Shown here: piece by piece, positions 35,703 through 45,036 of the stretch
Position numbering within the stretch: the stretch's first letter is position 1
Layout of the letters: the number at the start of each line of letters is the position of its first letter
NCBI RefSeq assembly: GCF_900187645.1
Contig: NZ_FYEE01000003.1
Location: forward strand, 1-60,452
Direction of reading: 5' to 3'
Length of the DNA stretch: 60,452 bases
Origin: Pseudomonas sp. Irchel 3E20
GTDB lineage: Bacteria; Pseudomonadota; Gammaproteobacteria; Pseudomonadales; Pseudomonadaceae
Notes under the pieces: model-generated
Database searches by the model: none
The model's input: the letters and a program-made list of their open reading frames with translations, nothing else
Told to the model about the DNA's origin: nothing
Program-made: the position numbers and the translations under genes

Positions 35703-36095
35703 TTATGGGCCGACGAGGTTTTCCAGTTCCCGGGCGCGGGTCTTGGTCATGTCCAGGAAGCAGGAACTGGCGTTGATGGCATCGATGGTGCCGCCGGTCA
35801 GGCTGGCAACGAAGCCGCAGTTGGCGTCGCGGTATTTGAGCCACAGGCGCTGCACGTCCTTGAGCGGGGCTTTTTTGTCGGCGTCCAGGGCGGCCATCGC
35901 GGCTTTGTAGGCCTGGTTCAGGCGGGTGTCCTGGCGTTTGATCTCTGCGGCCTGGCAGTCGAGCATTTCCACGGTCACGCCGCCGGAAGCTTTCATGCAC
36001 TGGCTGTAGGCCGGGCTGTCGGCGTCGGGGTTGGCCTGGGCGGTGGCGCACAGGCCCAGAAGCAGGAGAGGGGCGAACAGGCGGTGGCGATTCAT
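35703..36095 (-). CDS. LprI-like (DUF1311) secreted protein
   Basis: 130 residues with a signal peptide (MNRHRLFAPLLLLGLCATAQA). The mature part has the DUF1311/LprI pattern: paired cysteines and the helical segment LNQAYKAAMAALDADKKAPLKDVQRLWLKYRDANC. Named after a mycobacterial lysozyme inhibitor; the role in Pseudomonas is not established. The start is ATG 36095; an upstream ATG at 36116 is less likely as it adds residues before the signal peptide. Confidence 0.8.
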   Translation of the reverse strand: MNRHRLFAPLLLLGLCATAQANPDADSPAYSQCMKASGGVTVEMLDCQAAEIKRQDTRLNQAYKAAMAALDADKKAPLKDVQRLWLKYRDANCGFVASLTGGTIDAINASSCFLDMTKTRARELENLVGP

Positions 36096-36119
36096 GGGGC
36101 ACCTTGGCGCAGACAAGCG

Positions 36120-36151
36120 TTTGTGGGCGCGGGCTCTTGCCCGCGATGGCT
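36120..36151. repeat. REP element
   Basis: GTGGGCGCGGGCTCTTGCCC followed by GCGATGGC, a REP unit upstream of the LprI-like gene; a degenerate inverted unit follows near 36190. Confidence 0.6.
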
Positions 36152-36234
36152 GAGTGTCAGTCGGCGTGAATGTTAACTGACCCGGCGCCCTCGCGGGCGA
36201 GCCCCCTCCCGCAGGAGGCTCGGGCGGGTTCTGC

Positions 36235-38154
36235 TCACACCCGGAAGTGGCTGACCATGGTCTGCAACTGGCTGCCCAGGCGCGCCAGTTCGACGCTGGC
36301 CGAGGCGGTTTCGTCGCTGGCGGCGGCGGTTTGTTCGCACACGTCGCGCACGTTGAGGATGCTGCGGCTGATCTCTTCGGCCACGGCGCTTTGCTGTTCG
36401 GCGGCGGTGGCGATCTGCTGGTTCATCGACTGGATGCTGGACACGGTGCGGGTGATGTTTTCCAGCGAGGTGCCGGCGCGGCGGGTCAGTTCGACGCTGC
36501 TGTCGGTGAGGCTGCGGCTGTTGTTCATCACCGTGGCCACTTGCTGGGTGCCGTTTTGCAGGCCGGCCACCAGGCCTTCGATTTCTTCGGTGGATTTTTG
36601 CGTGCGTTGGGCCAGGCCGCGTACTTCGTCGGCGACCACCGCAAAGCCACGCCCGGCTTCACCGGCACGGGCGGCTTCGATGGCGGCGTTGAGAGCCAGC
36701 AGGTTGGTTTGTTCGGCCACGGCCTTGATGACGTCCATGACGCTGCCGATCTTGTCGCTTTCGTGTTGCAGCACGCTCATGGCTTCGGTGGAGCGCGCCA
36801 CTTCGCTGGCCAGGCGTTCGATCTGCTCGATGGCCTGGGCCACCACTTTGTCGCCGGCGCGGGCTTCGCTGTCGGCATCGGCGGCGGCTCGGGAGGCGTG
36901 CTCGGCGTTGCGCGCCACCTCCTGCACGGTGGCGGTCATTTCGTGCATCGCGGTGGCCACCTGGTCGGTTTCGACTTTCTGGCGGTTGACGCCGTCGCTG
37001 GTTTCTTCGGTCACGGCCGAGAGTTCTTCGGCGGCGCTGGCGATCTGGGTGACGCCGTCGCGGATCCCGGTAATCAGTTCGCGCAGGGTCACGCCCATGC
37101 GTGCGATGCCCTGTTGCAGCACGCCCAGTTCATCGCGGCGGGTGACGTGCAGGGTGTGGCTCAGGTCGCCACTGGCAATGCGCTCGACCACGGCCAGGGT
37201 TTCGCGCAGCGGGCGGGTGATCTGGCGGGTGATGAGTACGGCAGCGAGGATGCCCACCAGCAGCGCCAGCAAGGTGCTGACCAGTTGCAGGCTGCGGGCC
37301 TGGGCGCTTTCGCTGTCGCGACGGTCGAGCTGGACCTGGTAGAGGCGGTCGCTGATCTTGACGATGTCGGCGCCTTGCACGGTCATTTCCGCGCGGGCGT
37401 CCACGGCTTGGCTGTAGGCCGCTTTGTAGGCCTGCAACGCGGCGCGGTAGTTGAGCAGGGCGCTTTCGAGCTGTTGCAGGGCCACTTGCTGGGTGTCGGC
37501 GAAGTGGCTGTTGAGGTCCTTGAGGCTGGCGATGGCCAGGTTCAGTTGGTTGAGCGCTTTTTGCTCGGTCTCGGCCTTGGTGTCGGCGGTGTAGCCGCGC
37601 ACTTCGTAGCGCGCCAGCAGGAAGGCTTCGCGGGCCTGGGTGATGGTTTGGAACTGCTCGAAGCGTTGGTCGCTCAGGGGCATTTGCTTGACCTGGGTGC
37701 TGATTGCTTCGATCAGGCTGTTGGCGGTTTCGGCGTTCTGGCCCATGACCTGGCGCGCCGCGTTGCCGTCGCGGTAGGCGCTGCGCATTTTGTTCAGCGA
37801 CTGCTGGTAGGCGGCGATGGTGGTGCCTTGTTCGCGCAGCAGCTTGAGGTTGTCCGGGCTCTTGAAACTCTTGAGCAAGGCCTGTTGTTGGGCGCTGAAT
37901 TCGTCGAGGGTGCCCTGCACGTTTTGCGCGGCGCTTTCATCGCCATTGGTGAGCATGTACTGCAAGCGGCTGATGCGCAGCTTGGTCAGGCCGGCGTTGA
38001 GCTGGGTGATGTCGCTCATCCAGTTGCTGCGGTCGATCAACCCGCCCAGGCTGGTCCAGCCCGTCAGGGCGAGGATGCTGGTGAGTACCAGCACCAGGCC
38101 GAAGCCCAGGCCCAGTTTGAGGTTGACGCTGATGTTGCCGAACCAGCTATTCAT
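36235..38154 (-). CDS. Methyl-accepting chemotaxis protein with HBM-type sensor domain
   Basis: 639-residue transmembrane chemoreceptor. TM1 is at about 12-32. A long all-helical periplasmic region of about 250 residues is of the helical bimodular (HBM) kind seen in McpS of P. putida, which senses TCA-cycle acids. TM2 is near 285-305, followed by HAMP, then the signalling hairpin tip [19 protein letters not shown]. No C-terminal CheR-tethering pentapeptide is seen. A GCCGATAA flagellar sigma-28-type -10 lies about 90 bases upstream. The ligand is inferred only by analogy. Confidence 0.9.
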   Translation of the reverse strand: MNSWFGNISVNLKLGLGFGLVLVLTSILALTGWTSLGGLIDRSNWMSDITQLNAGLTKLRISRLQYMLTNGDESAAQNVQGTLDEFSAQQQALLKSFKSPDNLKLLREQGTTIAAYQQSLNKMRSAYRDGNAARQVMGQNAETANSLIEAISTQVKQMPLSDQRFEQFQTITQAREAFLLARYEVRGYTADTKAETEQKALNQLNLAIASLKDLNSHFADTQQVALQQLESALLNYRAALQAYKAAYSQAVDARAEMTVQGADIVKISDRLYQVQLDRRDSESAQARSLQLVSTLLALLVGILAAVLITRQITRPLRETLAVVERIASGDLSHTLHVTRRDELGVLQQGIARMGVTLRELITGIRDGVTQIASAAEELSAVTEETSDGVNRQKVETDQVATAMHEMTATVQEVARNAEHASRAAADADSEARAGDKVVAQAIEQIERLASEVARSTEAMSVLQHESDKIGSVMDVIKAVAEQTNLLALNAAIEAARAGEAGRGFAVVADEVRGLAQRTQKSTEEIEGLVAGLQNGTQQVATVMNNSRSLTDSSVELTRRAGTSLENITRTVSSIQSMNQQIATAAEQQSAVAEEISRSILNVRDVCEQTAAASDETASASVELARLGSQLQTMVSHFRV

Positions 38155-38472
38155 TGAAGTGCTCCAGTCACGTTGAGTTTTTTTCGTCGGTTGGCTGGAA
38201 GGTTGTTGTTTTTAAGTGCCAGCAAGGTTGTATCGCAGCGGTTTATCGGCCGCTGGGGCGAGAGCTGAAACGGTTTTTGCGCAGGGAAGTTTTGCCTGGC
38301 GACGGACGGTCAAAGGGTGGGGCCCGTCTTCGCTTGTGCCGAGGCCTGCGGCGCGGTTGCGCAAAATTATCAGGATTGAGGTTGCGGGTTTTTGCCGGCT
38401 CATTCGTCTTATCTAGTGAACCCCACGCCATCCAACGCGTTTTCGCGTTTGTCTTCATAAAAAGGACTTTGC
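38155..38472. other. 318-base divergent promoter region
   Basis: The gap between the chemoreceptor (-) and the secreted protein at 38473 (+) has a sigma-28-like -10 for the chemoreceptor and no believable open frame; the two short frames over it overlap each other and lack ribosome sites. Confidence 0.5.
38243..38271 (-). promoter_or_regulatory. Candidate sigma-28 (FliA) promoter of the chemoreceptor gene
   Basis: On the minus strand GCCGATAA is a perfect FliA -10. A poor -35 (TTTCAGCT) stands 12 bases upstream of it. FliA control of chemoreceptors is common in Pseudomonas. Confidence 0.45.
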
Positions 38473-39105
38473 ATGCCTGTCACTTCTTGCCGCTCTTTCT
38501 GGCTGGGCAGCGTTGCCCTGGCTGTCACCCTGGCCACGCCGGCCGCGTTTGCCGACTACCTGTGGCTGGAGCGCGGTGCCGGGCAACCGGCGAAGGCGTA
38601 CTTGAGTAACTTCCAGCCCAGCGAGCGCTTGGCCCTGAGTACGCTGATTCAGGTCGAGGCGTTGTTGGGCGAGGGCAAACGTGTGCCGCTGGCGGCCAGT
38701 GGCGATGGTTTTCCGATTGCCCAGAGCGTGGCCGGGGATTTACGTGTGAGTGCCAAGCAAACCGAGCCGGGCAAGCTGACCCTCTACGAAGCCAAGGAAG
38801 GGCGCAGCGAAACCAAGGCCCGTAACGACCTGGAACTGGTGCCCACCACCGCCAATGGCAACACGTTCAAGTTGTACTGGAAGGGCGGTGTGGTGTCGGC
38901 GTCCCAGGTCAACGTCTACACCTCCCGGCAGTGGAACCGCACGATCAAGCCTGCCGCCGATGGCAGCGTGACCCTGGACACGCCGTTTCCCGGCCAGTAC
39001 GTGCTGGAAGTGGTGGCCCAGGTCAACGGCGCGGTCACGGTCCAGGGGCAGAAGTTCGACACCGTGGTGCATGTGGCGACCCTGTCGTTCAACGTCCCGG
39101 GTTGA
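38473..39105 (+). CDS. DUF4198-like periplasmic protein
   Basis: 210 residues with a signal peptide ending near ATPAAFA. The mature protein starts DYLWLER and has the beta-rich layout of DUF4198/NikM-like proteins, which are linked to nickel or cobalt uptake in some bacteria. There is no metal transporter next to it, so the role here is open. A terminator follows 15 bases after the stop. Confidence 0.75.
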   Translation: MPVTSCRSFWLGSVALAVTLATPAAFADYLWLERGAGQPAKAYLSNFQPSERLALSTLIQVEALLGEGKRVPLAASGDGFPIAQSVAGDLRVSAKQTEPGKLTLYEAKEGRSETKARNDLELVPTTANGNTFKLYWKGGVVSASQVNVYTSRQWNRTIKPAADGSVTLDTPFPGQYVLEVVAQVNGAVTVQGQKFDTVVHVATLSFNVPG

Positions 39106-39120
39106 TTTACGCGCAATGCA

Positions 39121-39156
39121 AAGGCCCCCGCTCGTCACCGAACGGGGGCCTTTTTT
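39121..39156. terminator. Intrinsic terminator
   Basis: AAGGCCCCCG pairs with CGGGGGCCTT around a 12-base loop, followed by a T-run. It separates the DUF4198-like gene from the convergent toxin-like gene. Confidence 0.88.
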
Positions 39157-39188
39157 GTCACCGCTGTCAGGCGGCTTCAGGGTTGAGG

Positions 39189-42100
39189 TCAGGGAACCCA
39201 GCGCATGCCGGCCACCAGGGTTGCGAGGGCGAATTCGATTTCCTTGATGCTATAGAAACGGCGGCTGGCCAGTTCCCAGCGGTCGATGAAGAACAGTCCG
39301 TTGTCGTCGGCCTGAATCGGCGTTTCGACGATATCCCCGTTCTTGGAGTGGTGTAGCAGGTGAATGTCACTGTCCGAGACCTGTTCGATTGTGTAGTGGC
39401 CGGGGCTGGCCAGTTTGCTGCGATCGTACGGGCGCATGGCCGCAGGAGGGCGTTTGCCGGGGGTGTCGACGTCCAGGCGAAAATCGATTTTCACCGATGC
39501 CCGGTCGCCCACGCCGATCTCGCCTACGTAGCGCGGCCCGGGGTGCACGGCCCGGCCCTGGCCGGCGGCAACGTTGCGCACCTCCAGGGCGACGGCGTTG
39601 TTCATCTCGGCTAGGCCGGGATTGCCCTGGAAGCGGTTGGCGTGGGAACTGCCGACTAATGCCACCCACGGGTGCGGGCCGTTTGCAGCCTGGTCGGCGG
39701 CGATGGTCTGGTGGGCGAAGTAGTTCATCAGGCGGGTACGCGACAGGTTGCTGGCGTTGTCCAGGCGCAGGCTCGCCAGGCAGTCGATGGCCCGCACGCG
39801 GATGCCGTATTTGGCGGCGGTTTGTACCAGGTTGGTGTAGTTGTAGCGGCTGGCGGGGTCCACCTGGTGGCCGAGGTCCTGCCCCCTGAGGTAGGCCTTG
39901 AGGTTGTCGGAGAATATGCGGCTGCGGTGCAGGGCATCGAGGTCGGCCTGGTGCAAGTCGCTGGTGAGCAGCTCCAGGTAGAGGGTCTTGACCTCTTTTT
40001 CACGCGCCAGGTACTTCATGTGGTCGATGAGCAAGGCCTTGCTGGCGGTTGCCCGATGCTCTTCGGCGATCACCAGGCCGCGGATGCCGCTGTCGTACAC
40101 CCGGTCGATAAAAGCTTTGGGCAGCGGCGTGTCGTCCACGGCCGGCAGAGCCACGCGCGGTGGCGGGGCGTAGTCCGTGAAGAAGGTATCGGCCGCTTGG
40201 GCCAGTCTCTCGCGGGTGTGTTGGAACGCCGTGAGCGCTTGCCCCTGGTTTGGCTCCTTGTAGATGCCGCTGAAAAAACTTTTGCTGGTTTTAGGTTCGA
40301 GCGCATGCAGGGTGTAGAACTCCCTGAATTGGGGTGACAGGTCGAAGTCGCTGAAATGGGCATCGGCTTCGGGTACGGCCGGGCGTGGGGCCGGGCCGGG
40401 TTGTGGTGCTGCCTTGTGGTTGGTGGCCAGGCTGAGCTTGAAGTCTGCCTTGGCCTGGGGGTCCAGTGGGATTGCGCCGGGGCTGTCGGGCCAGATCCCG
40501 GTGGGTGCGTCGAGGCCGACGTCTTCAATGCGGATGCTGGCGCTCTTTTGCAGGTCGGCGATACCGGGCACACCGCCATGGCTGTTCATGGCGCGTTGAT
40601 CGACCAGGGCCACCCAGCGGCCGCCGGGGTTGCTCGCCCGGTCGGCTTCAATAGCCTTGTGGGCGAAGAAGACTTTCATCTGGTGGCGATTGGGCAGGTT
40701 CTTGACCTCGTCTGCCAGGACGTAACCCAGGCCGCGCTCGAAGTCATAGCCGCTGGAGACGCCAATGGGGTGTAGGCGAATCTTGTGGGCGTGGGCCGCC
40801 TTGAGCAGTTTGCGGTAGGTGTAGGCGCCTTTGGGAATGGCATTTCTGCGGTCCAGGGTATGCAGGAAATCCTTGACCGTGCTTGACGACCACTTTTTTT
40901 TGCTCAGGAAACTTTTGAGCTTTTCTCCGTGGAGGTCCTTGAGCAGGAAGTCGATGTACAGCGTGCGGACATCCAGTTTTTGCAGCTCGCCCATGTTGTC
41001 GATCAGGTATTTTATGCCGGCCAGGGCGCCCTCGGCGTGGCCCACGACGAGGCCATCGGTTTCAGGGGCCTCGTCGAACCCCCTGCGCAGTATCTGCTCG
41101 GCGGTCAGGTTCGGCGGCGGGGCCGGGGTCTCAACCCTGGGCACCAAGGGGGGCAGATCCTTGAAGAAGGCATCGGCGTCCTGGGACAAGGCCTGGCACA
41201 GGCTGTTGTATTTGGCGACGTGGGGTGAGGTCATCCTGTGGATCTGGGCATCGGAGTACCCCAAGTAGTCCTGCTCGGGAGGCGTGTAACGGCTGTCGGC
41301 GCCCATGCGGATGTCATTCCTGGCTTCATAGGGCCATTCATATTTGCTCAGCGACGTGGTCGGCGGCTGCGGCGCACCGCCCGCGACGCCTGTGCGGACC
41401 CACTGCCCGGTGCGGTTACGTTGAGCGAGGATGCCGGTGGAGAGCATTTTCCCGCTGGCCGCGTCATGGCGCAGCAGCAGGTGCCGCCCCAGGCTGTCGG
41501 CAGTGATGGGTGCCCACAGTGAGCGGCCGCCATATTGCACAGGTTGCAAGTTGTCGAAGACCGAGGGCGGCGGGTCCAGTTGCTCGACGATGCTGCGGGT
41601 CTGGTCTTTGCCGCCAGTGCTGGCGATCTTGAACAAGGGCTTGTGAGCCTGGCTGACGGCCTTGCCGGTCTTGCCAATGGATGCCAGCACGGGGCGCAGG
41701 TCGGTGAGGAACGCACCGCCCAGGTTGAGCACGGCACCGATGTAGGCCCCCAGGGCCGCGGCCGAGTCGCCACGGTTGTAGTGATACAGCGCGACCATGG
41801 CGTCCTTGAACGCCAGCACGCTGCCTACCACCAGGCTCAGCACCGGGAAGGGGCTGGTGGCCACCGAGAGAATCAGTTCGGCCATGAACTCCACCAACTT
41901 GAGGTTGCGCTGCGCCTGGCTGGTGGTGGTGTGCTTGACCTCGGCAATGACGTGGTTGACCGACTGGTCGTAGAACTGGAAGCGCAGGTCGCTCAGCGGT
42001 GCGGTGGTGCGGGTGATTTCATCGAACAGGGGCTTGGAATAGACCCCACGTAATTGCGGCCCCATGGCGCTTTTGTACTCGGCCAGTTTGGGCGCGAACC

Positions 42101-44912
42101 AGCCGCGCTCGGAGGGCACTACCCGGTGCGTGTAGTAATACTCCATGGCATCGAGGTTCTTCAGGCGTTCGTTGAACTCCTTGGCTAGGCGAAAATCCAC
42201 GCCATCCGGCGCGCCCGGGGTGTAGAGCAACGGTGGGTTCTGCTGGTGTTGGAATACAAAGCAGCCGTGGATGAGCGTGCCGAATATGTGCAGGCCATAG
42301 ATCCGGTAATTGAGGCGTACCTGGGGGTCGTTGCTGTCCATCGCATCGATGCTGCGTTCCAGCCACGCCTGGTCGCTGCTGGCCAGCACGCCCTGCATCC
42401 GGGCAGCCTGGGCGGCCTGTTTCATGCGCAGTTGGTTGAGCACCAACGCACCGTTGCGGCGCAGGCCGTAGTGTTGGTCATGGACATTGAACAAGCGGCT
42501 TTCGACCAGGGTGATGTAGTCGTCGGCAAACGAACTGTCGGCCAGGGGTTCGATAACGTTTTGCGGGGTCAGGCGGCTCAGGTCGACGCCGGGTGGGCCC
42601 TTGAAGCGAGTGATGTAGTCGATGCCGGGCAGAAAAAAATCGAAATTCTTGTCGTAGCCGTTGCGATACAGAGTCGTGAGGGAGAAGGTCGCATCGCGGG
42701 TCACCACGCCTATGTGATCGGGGTCGACCGCTGGCGTCGGGTTGCCCAGCAAGCGGTTGAGAATGGGTGTTGCGCGCTCGTGGACGTAATCGTCGAAGGG
42801 TTGCAGCTGCGCCACGGAGCCGGGGCTTTGGGTGTAGGTCTGTTCGGCGCCGATGGCGTGGCAGGTGTAGGTGGTCAGGGCCTGGCGGTCCGCTGCCGAG
42901 GCGCTGCGCAGCCAATCCGGAGTGCGGTGCTTGTACTCGTCGGCCTGCATCGCCAATTGCGCGACGGCCATTTGCTTGAGGGTGTCGGCGTGGCTCGCCG
43001 GCGGGGTGAAGGTCACCTTGCGGTACTCCTGCACGTCGGGCTTGAACGACAGGGCGTTGAGCATCTCATTCCATTCCGGGCGCACGCGGGTGAGCAACTG
43101 GTCGAGCAGGTAGCGGTGCATGCTCGGCGTGTCCGGGTCGGCATGCTTGTCCAGGCTCCAGCCCAGGATGTGCGCCTGGCAGTCGCGCTCACTGTCGAAG
43201 GCCAGAAACTGCTCGGCCCGCGGCGCTTGTGGCGTACATAGCAGCACGCGCACGGTCGCACCTTGCGGGTTGGTGTGGCGCAATACCCAGATATCCTTGA
43301 GGGGCGAGGCGTTGAGCAGCACGCTGCTGGCCGTGAGGCTGGCATCGGCGCCACTGCGCAGGGCTTCGAACAGTTGGTAGTCGGCCTCGGTGAGGTGGTT
43401 TTGCAGGCGCGCGGTGTAGGCCAGCAGCATCAGGCGCGCGTCCAGCAGGGCCGCCGTGGCGCTTTGCACCGTCTGCGAAGCCAGGGCCTGGATTTGCAGG
43501 GGGGCGAAATCGATGCGCGGTTGCAGGGCTGGCAGCATTTCGGCCAGGTAGGCGGGTGTCAGGTCTTCGTAGGCCTCGGGCAGCGGTTGGCCGGCATAGG
43601 TGATGTGGCTGCGGGTGAGGAAGTCCGAACCCTCCAGCTCATCGCCCTTGAGCAGCCCTTGCAGGGCCAGTTCCGGCAGGCTCAGGGTTTGGCTGTAGAC
43701 GCCGGCGTTGGGGATGATGCGATCGGTGCTGACCTGCACTTCGTCAGGGTTGAGGTTGTCGATGTCCAGGTCGGCCTCCAGGCGTTGGGTCAGTTGCACG
43801 ATGGCCAGGGCCTGGGGCGACAGGGCCGGCCCCATGACGGTGAGGACCTCCATGCTTGCCTGGTTGTAGGCCTGGATGCGCTGTGCGACGGTCTCACGCT
43901 GTGCTTCGCTGGCGCTGCGGTACCAGTCGGGTGCAGAGAGGCGCACCAGCCGTTCCAGCAGGCGTTGGGCCCGGGCTTGCAGGCGTGACGTCAGGTCCAG
44001 CTCGGCGCACCGCACGGCGTCGTCCAGCTCGCTCATGATCTGCTCGGTGCTGGGCTGGGCGAAGGCGAAATCGATGTCCAGACTCTGCTTATGGCGCAGC
44101 GCTGCCTCGGTGTGCTCGAACAGTGGTTTGTCGCTGATGGGAGCCAGTTCGAGGGGCCAGATTCCGTCACTGTCCAGGCCTTGATAGCTGCGCGGCAGCA
44201 GGCTCAGGAAGGCCTTGCGCGACAGCGGATGCTCCATGCGTTGGCGCAGGTTGCGATCCAGTTGCCTAAGGGACGTGAAGGACTCCAGGCCATGGCGCGG
44301 GGTGAACAGCAGCACATCGCCGACCTGGGTATCGGTGTCCAGGGTGGTGACCGCGGTGGTCGCGGTGGTGACCACGAAAGCCCCGGCCCACTCGACGTCC
44401 TGGCCTTGATAGGTGAAGCGCAGCGCATACAGGCCCGGGCGCGATTGGGGGCCGCGCAGCAGGTTGTCGACCAGCAGTTGATCGCTGGGGCTGAGCGTCA
44501 GGTCCTGCACCCTGAGCGCGGCTTCCGCCTCCAGCGCTTGGCGGTGGGCCTCGAGTACGAATTGGCCATGGGCCTGCCCCGCGTCGGACACTGCTTCGGC
44601 GGCCTCGGCGAGGTAGTTGCGCAGGGCCGTCTTGCTGCGTTCAAGCACCAGTGGACGGCTGTCATCGGTGACCGTTGGGGCGCCGACGGACAAGTATTTG
44701 AGTTGCGCGTTCTGGAATATCCACAGGTTCTCCTTGCGCAGGCGTTCATTGAGCGCGTTCAGGCGCGTGAGTTCCGGTGAGGGCGTGTCCAGCGGGTGGG
44801 CTTGGGCGTCGATGGCACCGAGCTGATGGCCGATTTGCATCAGCCGGGGCTTGAGCTCGGCAGCGGAGAGTTCGGGAAGCGGGGGGGTGAGCCAACTCAT
44901 TAAGTACATCAT
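39189..44912 (-). CDS. Giant multidomain toxin-like protein with tandem effector domains
   Basis: 1907 residues. The N-terminal half resembles the DUF6543-type modules of large Pseudomonas toxins, with a repeated PDW-x-RSAS motif (PDWYRSASEAQR near 330, PDWLRSASAADR near 690). A hydrophobic stretch at about 1005-1075 (LILSVATSPFPVLSLVVGSV, later LGAYIGAVLNLGGAF) could insert in membranes. The C-terminus has two copies, about 330 residues apart, of a domain seen in proteins named membrane-targeted effector toxins. Copy 2 (about 1600-1810) has GLVIAEEHRATASK, TLYLELL, AIDCLASL and LVGSSHANRF. Copy 1 (about 1265-1500) aligns well but reads GLVVGHAEGALAG, TLYIDFL, PIGVSSGY and LVDQRAMNSH, so the putative catalytic Glu, His and Asp are changed. 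No signal peptide, secretion genes or immunity gene are adjacent. Function is inferred. Confidence 0.8.
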   Translation of the reverse strand: MMYLMSWLTPPLPELSAAELKPRLMQIGHQLGAIDAQAHPLDTPSPELTRLNALNERLRKENLWIFQNAQLKYLSVGAPTVTDDSRPLVLERSKTALRNYLAEAAEAVSDAGQAHGQFVLEAHRQALEAEAALRVQDLTLSPSDQLLVDNLLRGPQSRPGLYALRFTYQGQDVEWAGAFVVTTATTAVTTLDTDTQVGDVLLFTPRHGLESFTSLRQLDRNLRQRMEHPLSRKAFLSLLPRSYQGLDSDGIWPLELAPISDKPLFEHTEAALRHKQSLDIDFAFAQPSTEQIMSELDDAVRCAELDLTSRLQARAQRLLERLVRLSAPDWYRSASEAQRETVAQRIQAYNQASMEVLTVMGPALSPQALAIVQLTQRLEADLDIDNLNPDEVQVSTDRIIPNAGVYSQTLSLPELALQGLLKGDELEGSDFLTRSHITYAGQPLPEAYEDLTPAYLAEMLPALQPRIDFAPLQIQALASQTVQSATAALLDARLMLLAYTARLQNHLTEADYQLFEALRSGADASLTASSVLLNASPLKDIWVLRHTNPQGATVRVLLCTPQAPRAEQFLAFDSERDCQAHILGWSLDKHADPDTPSMHRYLLDQLLTRVRPEWNEMLNALSFKPDVQEYRKVTFTPPASHADTLKQMAVAQLAMQADEYKHRTPDWLRSASAADRQALTTYTCHAIGAEQTYTQSPGSVAQLQPFDDYVHERATPILNRLLGNPTPAVDPDHIGVVTRDATFSLTTLYRNGYDKNFDFFLPGIDYITRFKGPPGVDLSRLTPQNVIEPLADSSFADDYITLVESRLFNVHDQHYGLRRNGALVLNQLRMKQAAQAARMQGVLASSDQAWLERSIDAMDSNDPQVRLNYRIYGLHIFGTLIHGCFVFQHQQNPPLLYTPGAPDGVDFRLAKEFNERLKNLDAMEYYYTHRVVPSERGWFAPKLAEYKSAMGPQLRGVYSKPLFDEITRTTAPLSDLRFQFYDQSVNHVIAEVKHTTTSQAQRNLKLVEFMAELILSVATSPFPVLSLVVGSVLAFKDAMVALYHYNRGDSAAALGAYIGAVLNLGGAFLTDLRPVLASIGKTGKAVSQAHKPLFKIASTGGKDQTRSIVEQLDPPPSVFDNLQPVQYGGRSLWAPITADSLGRHLLLRHDAASGKMLSTGILAQRNRTGQWVRTGVAGGAPQPPTTSLSKYEWPYEARNDIRMGADSRYTPPEQDYLGYSDAQIHRMTSPHVAKYNSLCQALSQDADAFFKDLPPLVPRVETPAPPPNLTAEQILRRGFDEAPETDGLVVGHAEGALAGIKYLIDNMGELQKLDVRTLYIDFLLKDLHGEKLKSFLSKKKWSSSTVKDFLHTLDRRNAIPKGAYTYRKLLKAAHAHKIRLHPIGVSSGYDFERGLGYVLADEVKNLPNRHQMKVFFAHKAIEADRASNPGGRWVALVDQRAMNSHGGVPGIADLQKSASIRIEDVGLDAPTGIWPDSPGAIPLDPQAKADFKLSLATNHKAAPQPGPAPRPAVPEADAHFSDFDLSPQFREFYTLHALEPKTSKSFFSGIYKEPNQGQALTAFQHTRERLAQAADTFFTDYAPPPRVALPAVDDTPLPKAFIDRVYDSGIRGLVIAEEHRATASKALLIDHMKYLAREKEVKTLYLELLTSDLHQADLDALHRSRIFSDNLKAYLRGQDLGHQVDPASRYNYTNLVQTAAKYGIRVRAIDCLASLRLDNASNLSRTRLMNYFAHQTIAADQAANGPHPWVALVGSSHANRFQGNPGLAEMNNAVALEVRNVAAGQGRAVHPGPRYVGEIGVGDRASVKIDFRLDVDTPGKRPPAAMRPYDRSKLASPGHYTIEQVSDSDIHLLHHSKNGDIVETPIQADDNGLFFIDRWELASRRFYSIKEIEFALATLVAGMRWVP

Positions 44913-45036
44913 CCTTGAGGCGTTAATTGAGCCTTCAAGGGTGCGCAGCCGTGGGCGAACAGGAGCGGTACATAGTTGTAGACGACTGTTGCGGCATGTG
45001 CCCCGAGCGTCGAAACGCCGCCCGGGGCGGGCCTGC

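Noticed and set aside
36247..38157. 636-codon open frame antisense to the chemoreceptor gene
   Set aside because: The chemoreceptor frame shows HAMP and the [19 protein letters not shown] tip. The antisense product is low-complexity (G, H, A, V, Q) and follows from high GC at third positions.
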